The position numbers were made by a program, and so were the translations under genes. Shown piece after piece: positions 1 through 6,050 of a stretch of DNA of 12,048 nucleotides; positions within the stretch are counted from its first letter, which is position 1; the number at the start of each line of letters is the position of its first letter. The stretch spans positions 1 to 12,048 of the forward strand of contig JAAEPW010000134.1 of the NCBI GenBank assembly GCA_024232355.1, written 5' to 3'. The stretch is from Chloroflexota bacterium. Its GTDB lineage: Bacteria; Chloroflexota; Anaerolineae; B4-G1. The notes beneath the pieces were generated by a model. It was given only the letters and a program-made list of their open reading frames with translations. It had not been told where the DNA came from and searched no databases.

Positions 1-88
1 GAAAAGTTGGCAGCGAAGGACATTCTGGTCGCTCCAAGATGGTTTTTTTGCATCGACGAGACGATGTTTGACAGATTTCAAGCCCAAA

Positions 89-134
89 CCGGTACGACTT
101 TATGAGACTTTGCCCGGTACGACTTTATGAGACT
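89..134. repeat. Two direct copies of a 21-bp sequence, period 25
   Basis: The sequence beginning CCGGTACGACTTTATGAG occurs at 89-109 and again, identical over 21 bases, at 114-134, separated by four bases (TTGC). It lies just upstream of the decayed FG-GAP remnant. It could be the remains of a longer minisatellite or a slippage duplication. No function is visible, and no further copy was seen in the window. Confidence 0.8.
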
Positions 135-180
135 CGACAGTGGGAAGCTGATTGGCAGCCCATACCCCTTCCATATCCCT

Positions 181-417
181 GATAGACAGCGCCAGCGTCT
201 AGGCTCTGTGCATAGTTGAAATGTAGAGCTTGGGGATTTGGACGGAGATGGCGGCCTGGACGCCTTTGTTACAAATAGCATCCGAGGCGACGTAAGCAGT
301 ACAGTTTGGCTAAACGATGGACAGGGCGCCTTCACAATCATCGAGCCGAGCCTGGGCTATGGCATAGGTGCAGAGTGAGAAGACGTAGACGGTGATGGCG
401 ATCTAGCTCTTCGTAAC
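181..417 (+). pseudogene. Remnant of an FG-GAP/VCBS-repeat (integrin-like) protein
   Basis: In the frame that reads GTA at 223 the translation is VELGDLDGDGGLDAFVTN, followed by WLNDGQGAF and later EDVDGDGDL. These are the DxDGDG calcium-binding loops and the NDGxGxF strand typical of FG-GAP/VCBS beta-propeller repeats found in large secreted proteins. The frame is broken by TGA at 217-219 and TGA at 376-378. Upstream, the expected DSGQRLG strand is recovered only by restoring one lost base near 191, so there is at least one frameshift. About one and a half repeats remain, where an intact protein would have several repeats and a signal peptide. It continues in frame into the SUKH-like fragment, so the junction near 400-420 may be a deletion or recombination scar. 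Recognition of the repeat is firm; the original length cannot be told. Confidence 0.75.
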
Positions 418-624
418 TGAGGCAATGGCGACTTTGATTGTCTTGACCTGCGTGAGAGCAAACACGGAGGCGTGGTCTTTGCCAATCACGAGAATGGTGA
501 AATCATACAGATTGCGACATTGTTCTCTGATTGGTCTTGCATAGGTGGGGAAGCCGCCCAACCAGCGGTTGTACGCGACCGGGCTATCATTCGCGAAAAT
601 CAAGCAAGGCAAGTACATTCGTAG
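418..624 (+). pseudogene. C-terminal fragment of a SUKH (SMI1/KNR4-like) protein
   Basis: After an in-frame TGA at 418-420 the frame is open to TAG at 622-624. It reads GNGDFDCLDLRESKHGG, then VVFANHENGEIIQIATLFSDW. This fits the core of SMI1/KNR4 (SUKH) proteins: a GxGD strand, a DL strand, a V-(Y/F)-W/A-x-HE strand and an A-x-SF-x-x-(F/W) helix start. SUKH proteins are small cytoplasmic proteins often serving as immunity factors in polymorphic toxin loci. The N-terminal half is absent, no start codon with a ribosome site is seen, and the last 26 or so codons do not look like SUKH, so this is a dead fragment. Similarity was judged by eye, without a profile search. An alternative is chance resemblance, but several conserved positions agree in order. 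Confidence 0.55.
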
Positions 625-694
625 AACAATGGCTGTACCGATGCCAAAGCAAATTCCGATAAACGAAAACTTTCGGACATAAAGAAGTAATGTT

Positions 695-1189
695 ATGAAT
701 TCGCTCGACACCTCTGATTCTGGATTTAGCATATTTGTGAAACTACTGAAAGTACTTCTTGTACTCGGATTTACATTCATCGGGGTGACCTTTGTTTTAG
801 GAACCATGCTTGCTCCGCCCATTATTTTCCTTTTGAATCTGTTCGATCTTGGTGCTATTAAGCCTGATTATATTGTCGCCTATGTAACAGTTCTCTCTCT
901 TGCCTTGACCTTTGTTGTTGCTAAGTTGGTGTCAGTTCAGCAGTTGACAACTCTGTTGACGTTTGTATATGCATGGATGATTGCGTTTATTGTCATAGTC
1001 TTCGTTATAGGAATAATATCTACTCTCGTTTTGATTCTCTTCTTCAATCTTGGAGCTTTTCCGTTGAGCTATGTTATTGCCCCTGTGGTTTTTCTCTCAA
1101 CCATCTTGGGTTTTATGACAACGTTTGAGGCTACAAAAAGAGCAAAAGAAAGAAGCAATCAAGAGCATAGAGCAAATGGTGAATCATAA
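695..1189 (+). CDS. Small four-helix integral membrane protein, function unknown
   Basis: A 164-aa protein that I do not recognise as a family. Strongly hydrophobic stretches at about residues 17-40, 59-79, 88-117 and 124-142 predict four membrane helices. The polar N-terminus is about 12 residues, and the charged C-terminus (KRAKERSNQEH) should lie in the cytoplasm by the positive-inside rule. Residues about 45-75 (NLFDLGAIKPDYIVAYV) and 115-144 (NLGAFPLSYVIAPVV) look alike, suggesting two related helical hairpins. The ATG at 695 follows a weak AAAGAAG ribosome site seven bases upstream. The gene uses many T-rich codons and is clearly AT-richer than the large genes downstream, which suggests horizontal acquisition. 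It lies 70 bases after a SUKH-like fragment, so a toxin-immunity or gene-cassette origin is possible but unproven. Confidence 0.7.
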   Translation: MNSLDTSDSGFSIFVKLLKVLLVLGFTFIGVTFVLGTMLAPPIIFLLNLFDLGAIKPDYIVAYVTVLSLALTFVVAKLVSVQQLTTLLTFVYAWMIAFIVIVFVIGIISTLVLILFFNLGAFPLSYVIAPVVFLSTILGFMTTFEATKRAKERSNQEHRANGES

Positions 1190-1523
1190 GAATCACTGTA
1201 TCATTTTCACAAACCAAGAGGATGAGCCCGCTACGTTATGGGCAGTGAGAGAGTCGCCTCCCTCACTGCCACTCCCGAACCGTCAATCATTACAGCACCT
1301 TTGGACACCTCAAACACCTCCGGTGGGAGATTCACTCCGCTAAACTCCGACAATCCGGGAAGTACTATACCACAGGCTATGCACCCTCTGCTTGATGAAT
1401 GGTTGACCGTGTGCTGTGGGTATTCTCCCACCCCAACGCACCTCCCCCACCCACCACAGCAAACCAAAGCACCCCTCCAGGCCCACACCACCGAAAGACA
1501 CAGCATCCCCATCCCCCATCGCG

Positions 1524-1731
1524 CCTGGCCCAAGGGAACAACGCAATGCACTGCCTGGGCAGACCAGGGGGAGACGGCGAGGGAGCGGACTGGGGATCGC
1601 GTCGGCGGCGGAGGTGATGGGCAGGTCAGGCCGCTAGCTCTTGTGGCAATCTGCGGGCACACTAACAGCAATCCCGACCGCCAGCAGCAGGGTGTCCACC
1701 GTCAACTCCCCCCACCGCACTCCATCGCCTG
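1524..1731 (+). repeat. Dispersed repeat block B-C, left copy
   Basis: Positions 1524-1568 match 11339-11383 at about 37 of 45 bases (for example GGCCCAAGGG and CCTGGGCA). Positions 1627-1660 match 11379-11412 at about 30 of 34 bases (core CTTGTGGCAATCTG against CCTGTGGCAATCTG). The left copy carries about 58 extra bases between the two matches. A further 17-base match, CCGCACTCCATCGCCTG at 1715-1731 against 11466-11482, follows at almost the same distance (about 52 bases) in both copies. Mismatches fall at all codon positions, which argues against coding conservation. Confidence 0.7.
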
Positions 1732-1842
1732 GCACGAGGTTCATTGCCAGGTTCTCACACGGGGGGAAAGCGATGAGAGCCGAGAAATTGTCCTCGGTTT
1801 CAGCGGTGGCGAGCAATGGAGCGGGAGCAGGGATCGCCACTC

Positions 1843-1917
1843 ACAAACCGTCAATCACCACAACAAGGCCAACACATCAACAGCGATCACCTCCCCGCTT
1901 GTGGCCACAGACAACGC
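1843..1917 (+). repeat. Dispersed repeat block A, left copy
   Basis: This 75-base block aligns without gaps to 11253-11327 at about 64 of 75 bases. Shared cores include CAAGGCCAAC, TCACCTCCCC and CACAGACAACGC. It follows block B here but precedes it in the right-hand copy, so the order of the blocks is permuted between the two flanks of the operon. Confidence 0.75.
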
Positions 1918-2082
1918 CACCCACCGATCCTTCCAAGAATCACCATCGGAATCCCCAGGTGAGACACGGCGACACTCATCGTCTCCACCAAGACCAGCCT
2001 ACCCACGGCGTCCATGGGGTACGACCAATTCAGAACGGACGTGCTTTTCGGCCAACACACCCCAGTCCGCGGATTCGCCGAA

Positions 2083-2104
2083 ACCAGTCGCCCAAACGAC
2101 TGGT
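2083..2104. promoter_or_regulatory. Perfect 8-bp inverted repeat upstream of the promoter
   Basis: ACCAGTCG at 2083-2090 and CGACTGGT at 2097-2104 form a perfect stem with a six-base loop (CCCAAA). The right arm ends about 20 bases before the TATAAT box, where a -35 element would lie, so it could be an operator. It is not followed by a T-run on either strand, so a terminator is less likely. Its role is inference. Confidence 0.45.
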
Positions 2105-2123
2105 GAAGGAAAGAGGAAAAGAG

Positions 2124-2129
2124 TATAAT
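2124..2129 (+). promoter_or_regulatory. Candidate -10 box (TATAAT) for the operon
   Basis: A consensus TATAAT lies in a purine-rich stretch 24 bases before a good Shine-Dalgarno site and 40 bases before the ATG at 2169. The expected start of transcription is near 2136. The -35 region at 2101-2106 (TGGTGA) matches TTGACA at only three of six positions, so an activator or an alternative sigma factor may be involved. No other equally good -10 box was noticed between here and the first large gene. Confidence 0.5.
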
Positions 2130-2131
2130 CA

Positions 2132-2147
2132 AAGTGAAACGTAGGGC
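2132..2147 (+). repeat. 16-base sequence AAGTGAAACGTAGGGC shared with the right flank
   Basis: AAGTGAAACGTAGGGC recurs at 11805-11820 with one change (AAGTGAAACGTGGGGC). Here it covers the expected transcription start just after the TATAAT box. Both flanks of the operon thus carry it in the same orientation, which suggests an operator or an element boundary. Confidence 0.5.
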
Positions 2148-2168
2148 ACAAAAGGAAGCCCTCAATCA

Positions 2169-2348
2169 ATGAACCCACTAATCTCCATCGAAACACCAGG
2201 CAAGACTCGACACAACACCCACCGTCGCACCATCGCCGAGGCACTGCACCGGCTGAGTCAGAAGCCACGACTGGACAACGATGTGAAGAATCTAAATACT
2301 ACTGATGCCTCACTTTGCCAACATCAAGGTCAGGCGAAGGGTTCGTAA
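2169..2348 (+). CDS. Small 59-aa protein, probably a truncated conserved hypothetical
   Basis: The ATG at 2169 is preceded by AGGAAG at 2153-2158 (10-base gap) and a TATAAT box at 2124, so the expression signals agree. The product is basic and probably helical: MNPLISIETPGKTRHNTHR, then RTIAEALHRLSQKPRLD and a polar tail. The opening and the RxTIAEALxxLxxKPxLD helix remind me of a Chloroflexota hypothetical family that is normally longer, continuing into further helices after the KPxLD motif. That is recollection and could not be checked. If right, this copy has lost its C-terminal part: the last 20 or so residues are low-complexity and end inside a hairpin repeat at 2339-2393. It is the first ORF of the presumed operon, 53 bases before the CHAT gene. 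It could be a cofactor, a leader peptide or a relic. Confidence 0.5.
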   Translation: MNPLISIETPGKTRHNTHRRTIAEALHRLSQKPRLDNDVKNLNTTDASLCQHQGQAKGS

Positions 2349-2393
2349 ACCCGCATTGTGCGAGGGCGCTTACGAAAGATTTACGTAGGGGGA
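2339..2393 (+). promoter_or_regulatory. Cluster of short hairpins overlapping the CHAT gene ribosome site
   Basis: Several inverted repeats are packed together: GGGTT (2339-2343) with AACCC (2348-2352), CGCA (2352-2355) with TGCG (2359-2362), TACG (2371-2374) with CGTA (2384-2387), and the longer-range TTCGTAA (2342-2348) with TTACGAA (2370-2376). The last small stem touches the Shine-Dalgarno site AGGGGG at 2387-2392. The block resembles a decayed short palindromic intergenic repeat built on GGGTTCGTAAACCC. It could tune translation of the CHAT gene and contains the stop codon of the small ORF. Confidence 0.4.
2387..2392 (+). promoter_or_regulatory. Ribosome binding site that fixes the CHAT gene start
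   Basis: AGGGGG lies nine bases before the ATG at 2402. The alternative in-frame TTG at 2315 has no comparable site. It would also add 29 residues, encoded by the hairpin repeat, that do not belong to a CHAT domain. The ATG is therefore preferred. Confidence 0.7.
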
Positions 2394-2401
2394 CTGACTG
2401 G

Positions 2402-5400
2402 ATGGTAAATCGCACCACTACCAAAGGCTTTATTGATCTGGAAATCCGCATCCACCCCCGCCGGGACGACGCCTACCTCATCGAAATCGTCATTGGCGGT
2501 CAAAGGCACTTTCGCGGACACCTCTCCACCGACATCTTGTCCTGGTCCCCCATTGTCGACCCAGTTCGGGACGGTCAAGAGCTATTCGAGGCCCTCTTTG
2601 AGGACAAGGTTCTGCGCCAAGCCTGGGCCGAGGCGCGCGGGCAATCAGCCCAGCGCCGCATCCGCCTGCACATTGATGCCAGTGCCCCCGAACTGCACGC
2701 GCTGCCGTGGGAACTCTTGCACGAAGGTGACACGATGCTGTCCGCAAACGCCGATACCCCTTTCTCGCGCTACCTGGCGGTCTCTGAGCCATGGGACAGC
2801 GCGGTGGAGGAACGCCCCATTCGCGTGTTGGCCGTGCTCTCCAACCCAGAGGACCTGGAGGATATGTACAACCTGGCACCACTGGACACGGACGTCGAAC
2901 GGGCCATCCTAGAAAAAGCCTTGTTCGCCCTGGACGAAGACGCTATCGAACTCGATTTCCTCGACCCACCGATGACGTTGGAACGCATCGAAGAGGCGCT
3001 GCAAGGCGGCTACCACATTCTACATTACGTGGGCCACGGCGTATTCAACAAACGGCGCGAGCAGGCAGCTCTCTATCTTCAAGACGAGGAAGGCGATGCC
3101 GAAATCGTGCGGGACAAAGCGTTCATCAAAATGCTGGCACGCCAGAGCCAAGACAAACGTCCCCGCTTGATTTTTCTGGCCGCCTGTCAGAGCACGACCC
3201 GCTCCACCGCCAACGCATTCCTGGGTTTGGCCCCCAGGTTGGTTGCAGCCGGAGTGCCTGCCGTAGTGGCGATGCAAGATTTCGTGGCGATCAAGACAGC
3301 GCGCAAACTGAGCCTAGCCTTTTACTGGCGACTGGCGGAACACGGAATGGTGGACTGCGCGATGAACGAGGCCCGCAGTACCTTGCTGACCACCGGGCAA
3401 CCAGACGCCGCCGTGCCCGTACTCTTTATGCGGCTCCAGTCGGGTCAACTGTGGGGGTGCGAATCCGAAGAAAAAGTCGAATGTGAGGCAACCGAACCCC
3501 AGATCCCCCCACCCCCACAGCCAACGGCCCCACCGGAGGCGACCGATTTCGTGGGACGCGAGGCAGAGTTGGCCTACTTTGCGGAAAAGCTGACATCTTT
3601 TCGCCGAGTCGTCATCACCGGTATGGCTGGCGTGGGCAAAACGACGCTGACCTCTGTACTGATCCACCAAGCTGCCGACCCCGATCATGTCTTTTGGCAC
3701 ACCTTCCACGATGGCGAGGGGATTGACACCATCATCTGGAAACTAGCCGGCTTTTTGTTCTGGCGTGGACGGGAGGACCTATGGCGCATGCTGCAAGGCG
3801 CTCAACAGACCGGCGGACAGCCTCCTCCGACTGAGGTACTCTTTGATTATCTGGTCCAGATGCTGCGCGGACAAACGCACACGCTCTGCTTTGACGACTT
3901 TCAGGTCATTGACGACGACCCGGACGACGACCCGTTGCTGGCCCAACTGGTTGAACAGTTGTACCAAACGGCGACAACGGGTGACCTGTCGCTGGTCATC
4001 ATCTCGCAACACCTTCCTTCGTTTGTGGGGGGCGACGAATTCGAGGTGCTCACCGGACTGAGTTTGGAAGACACCTTGGAATTCTTTGCCCGCCACGGCC
4101 TACCGGTCTCCCAGACCCAGGCGATGCGGGCACAGATGTATGCCAGCGCAGAACTGTTGAGTATGCAGGACCTGATGTCGGCCGGCATCATCGCCAATCT
4201 GCACGCCCGCACCGAAGGCAACGCCCAACTGCTCACACTGGCCGTGGATGCCTTTAAACGCACCGCCACGCCACTGCGTCTACTCACCCGCATGTTTGAA
4301 GATGATAACATCGAACGGTTTCTAGTCAAAGAGGTAGACGATAACCTGACAGAGGATGAGCAAGCCGTGATGAGCGCCGTGGCAGTACTGTTGGGTCACG
4401 TCGGGACGCGCGACGCCATCGAGGCCATCTTGGATGGACAGAACGTACGGCGCACCTTGAACAGTTTGAGCCAACGCCATCTGCTAAACGTGGCCGCTGG
4501 CAAAGCTGGTCGCACGTACAATATGAACACCGTCGTGCGACATTTCTACTATGACTTGCCGAGCAAACAGGAGCGACAGGCTATGCACCGGCGGGCAGGC
4601 GAATATTACGAAACCGAGGAGCCTGACACACTGAAAGCAGCGCGGCACTGGGAATGTGCCGGGGAGTACAGTCGAGCTATCCAACTGACCACGGACAACG
4701 TCCGTGCCATCATCAACCAGGGACAAGCGCGAACCCTGCGCCTGTTACTGGAACGCTTTACCCCCCAGCAGATAGACCCGGAACAATGGGCGAGAGTCAA
4801 CCTGGCCCTGGGTCAAACATACGCCCTCCTTGGCGATGGAAAAGCAGCCCAGGCAAGCTACCAGGAAACGCTCTCCAATTTGGCAGCGGTACACGATTCC
4901 TCAAAGGCACGAGCGCTCAAGGTTAGTGTGTGCCGCTGGCTGGCAGAGTTGTACAACCAGCGTGGTGAATACCCCCTGGCCCGGGCACAGGTTCAGGAAG
5001 GGTTGGACGCCCTGGGCGAACAAGAGAGCACCGAGGCCGCCGAATTGATGCTCATCGCAGCCGACGTCTACCTGCGACAGGGGGATCACGAGAGCGCCCT
5101 GGCTCAAGGAGAGAACAGCCTACGCCTGGGTCAAAAGCACGAACAGACAACCATCCTGGCCCAAGCCCACAACGTCCTGGGTCTCATCAATCGCCGGCGC
5201 GAGGCAAATACCGCGTCCATCGAACACTATCAACAATCCCTCAAACTGTACCAGCAAGCCGGTGACCTGATCGGAACAGCGAAATCGTACAACCTGATCG
5301 GCAGCGCATATTTATATCGGAGTCAGTGGTCAGAGGCCGAGCATTACTATCGCCAAGCATACGAGATCTTTGACCGGCTCGGCGACGCGTACTGGTGCTC

Positions 5401-6031
5401 GGGATTGAACAACAACCTGGGCCTCATCGCGATGAGACAAGGTCGTCTAGACGAAGCGCTGACCCGCTATCAATCTGGCCTGGCATCATTGGAAGAGACG
5501 AACGGATCGCTCTACCTACAAAGCATCTTTCACGCCAGCCTGGGAGACACATTCATCCGGTGCGGTGATGTTGATGCCGCCTGCAAACATTTGCAGACTA
5601 GCCTGGAATACTGTGAACAGATCCAGGCCCGCGATTTCCTGCCCGAACTGCACCGTCTCCAGGCAGAGGCCGCGCTCTTGGCCAACGAACTGGCCCAAGC
5701 CGAAACCTACGCCCAACAATCCCTGAACCTGGCCCGCGAGTTAAACGCGCGAGCCGAAGAAGGACATACCCTGCGCGTCTTGGGTGAAATCGCCACGGCC
5801 CGGGAACAGTTCAACCAGGCAGAAGAATATCTGAGCGAGAGTCTCCCCATCCTGAAAGAAATGAAGAACGAATACGAGTGGGCACGCAGTCAACTGGCCC
5901 TGGCTAAATTGTACGGCCCGCAGAAAAAGCAAAAGGCCGCGCTGGCCGCTCTGGAAGAATGTTTACCCATCTTTGAGCAGTTGGGTGCAGAACTAGACCT
6001 GACCGCCGCACGCACACTAAAGAAGAGATAG
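2402..6031 (+). CDS. CHAT protease - STAND ATPase - TPR signalling protein
   Basis: A 1209-aa cytoplasmic protein with no signal peptide or membrane helix. The CHAT (caspase-like, clan CD) domain covers about residues 55-360, with the usual LPWELL at 101-106, the catalytic histidine H212 in YVGHG and the catalytic cysteine C262 in FLAACQST, so the protease looks active. A Pro-rich linker leads to FVGRE at 383 and a P-loop ATPase: Walker A GMAGVGKTT at 407-415, Walker B LCFDDF with D498/D499, then an unusual acidic loop DDDPDDD. Residues about 640-745 look like a STAND winged helix. From about 790 to the end run some ten TPR-like helical repeats (SEAEHYYRQAYEIFDRLGD is one), the likely sensor. 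Known logic of such proteins is ligand sensing, ATP-driven assembly and protease activation, as in NLR-like defence or cell-death switches. The trigger and substrate are unknown. It lies 19 bases before the secreted C25-like protein, its likely partner. Confidence 0.93.
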   Translation: MVNRTTTKGFIDLEIRIHPRRDDAYLIEIVIGGQRHFRGHLSTDILSWSPIVDPVRDGQELFEALFEDKVLRQAWAEARGQSAQRRIRLHIDASAPELHALPWELLHEGDTMLSANADTPFSRYLAVSEPWDSAVEERPIRVLAVLSNPEDLEDMYNLAPLDTDVERAILEKALFALDEDAIELDFLDPPMTLERIEEALQGGYHILHYVGHGVFNKRREQAALYLQDEEGDAEIVRDKAFIKMLARQSQDKRPRLIFLAACQSTTRSTANAFLGLAPRLVAAGVPAVVAMQDFVAIKTARKLSLAFYWRLAEHGMVDCAMNEARSTLLTTGQPDAAVPVLFMRLQSGQLWGCESEEKVECEATEPQIPPPPQPTAPPEATDFVGREAELAYFAEKLTSFRRVVITGMAGVGKTTLTSVLIHQAADPDHVFWHTFHDGEGIDTIIWKLAGFLFWRGREDLWRMLQGAQQTGGQPPPTEVLFDYLVQMLRGQTHTLCFDDFQVIDDDPDDDPLLAQLVEQLYQTATTGDLSLVIISQHLPSFVGGDEFEVLTGLSLEDTLEFFARHGLPVSQTQAMRAQMYASAELLSMQDLMSAGIIANLHARTEGNAQLLTLAVDAFKRTATPLRLLTRMFEDDNIERFLVKEVDDNLTEDEQAVMSAVAVLLGHVGTRDAIEAILDGQNVRRTLNSLSQRHLLNVAAGKAGRTYNMNTVVRHFYYDLPSKQERQAMHRRAGEYYETEEPDTLKAARHWECAGEYSRAIQLTTDNVRAIINQGQARTLRLLLERFTPQQIDPEQWARVNLALGQTYALLGDGKAAQASYQETLSNLAAVHDSSKARALKVSVCRWLAELYNQRGEYPLARAQVQEGLDALGEQESTEAAELMLIAADVYLRQGDHESALAQGENSLRLGQKHEQTTILAQAHNVLGLINRRREANTASIEHYQQSLKLYQQAGDLIGTAKSYNLIGSAYLYRSQWSEAEHYYRQAYEIFDRLGDAYWCSGLNNNLGLIAMRQGRLDEALTRYQSGLASLEETNGSLYLQSIFHASLGDTFIRCGDVDAACKHLQTSLEYCEQIQARDFLPELHRLQAEAALLANELAQAETYAQQSLNLARELNARAEEGHTLRVLGEIATAREQFNQAEEYLSESLPILKEMKNEYEWARSQLALAKLYGPQKKQKAALAALEECLPIFEQLGAELDLTAARTLKKR

Positions 6032-6050
6032 CGTAGGAGAAAACGAGCAA

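Larger units (their letters stand above)
1190..2082. other. Gene-free GC-rich stretch with dispersed repeat blocks
   Basis: No convincing gene was found. Long open frames exist on both strands, but their translations are rich in Pro, Thr, Ser, His and Arg, carry no recognisable motif, and overlap each other. Such frames are expected in biased, C-rich DNA. The stretch carries blocks that recur, diverged, at 11.2-11.5 kb. It may be old intergenic repeat DNA or a decayed mobile element. No terminal inverted repeats or transposase remains were recognised. Confidence 0.6.

Noticed and set aside
181..420. Reassigned genetic code, because all three in-frame stops in the FG-GAP and SUKH remnants are TGA and glycine would fit at two of them
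   Set aside because: The two large genes contain about 2800 codons with no internal TGA, which a TGA-decoding genome would not show. A frameshift near 191 also marks the region as decayed.
403..822. Minus-strand open frame of 139 codons
   Set aside because: It is antisense to the SUKH-like fragment and to the start of the membrane protein gene, both of which explain the sequence better.
1231..1671. Minus-strand open frame of 146 codons
   Set aside because: It overlaps the plus-strand frame in the same C-rich DNA and shows only Gly/Val/Trp-rich low-complexity sequence. The C-terminal third looks a little more natural, but no family was recognised.
1238..2128. Open frame of 296 codons on the plus strand
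   Set aside because: The translation is rich in Pro, Ser, Thr and His with no motif, has no ribosome site, overlaps other open frames and contains the dispersed repeat blocks. The right-hand copies of those blocks differ at all codon positions, so there is no sign of protein-level selection.
2339..2352. GGGTTCGTAAACCC as the T-arm of a tRNA
   Set aside because: No acceptor stem, anticodon arm or D-arm can be built around it. It fits a palindromic intergenic repeat better.
2315..2401. TTG start at 2315 for the CHAT protein
   Set aside because: It has no good ribosome site, and the added residues come from the hairpin repeat. The ATG at 2402 has AGGGGG nine bases upstream.
2402..6031. CRISPR type III-E TPR-CHAT (Craspase) component
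   Set aside because: The protein has a P-loop ATPase between CHAT and TPR, the domain order differs (CHAT first), and no Cas7-11-like gene or array lies nearby.
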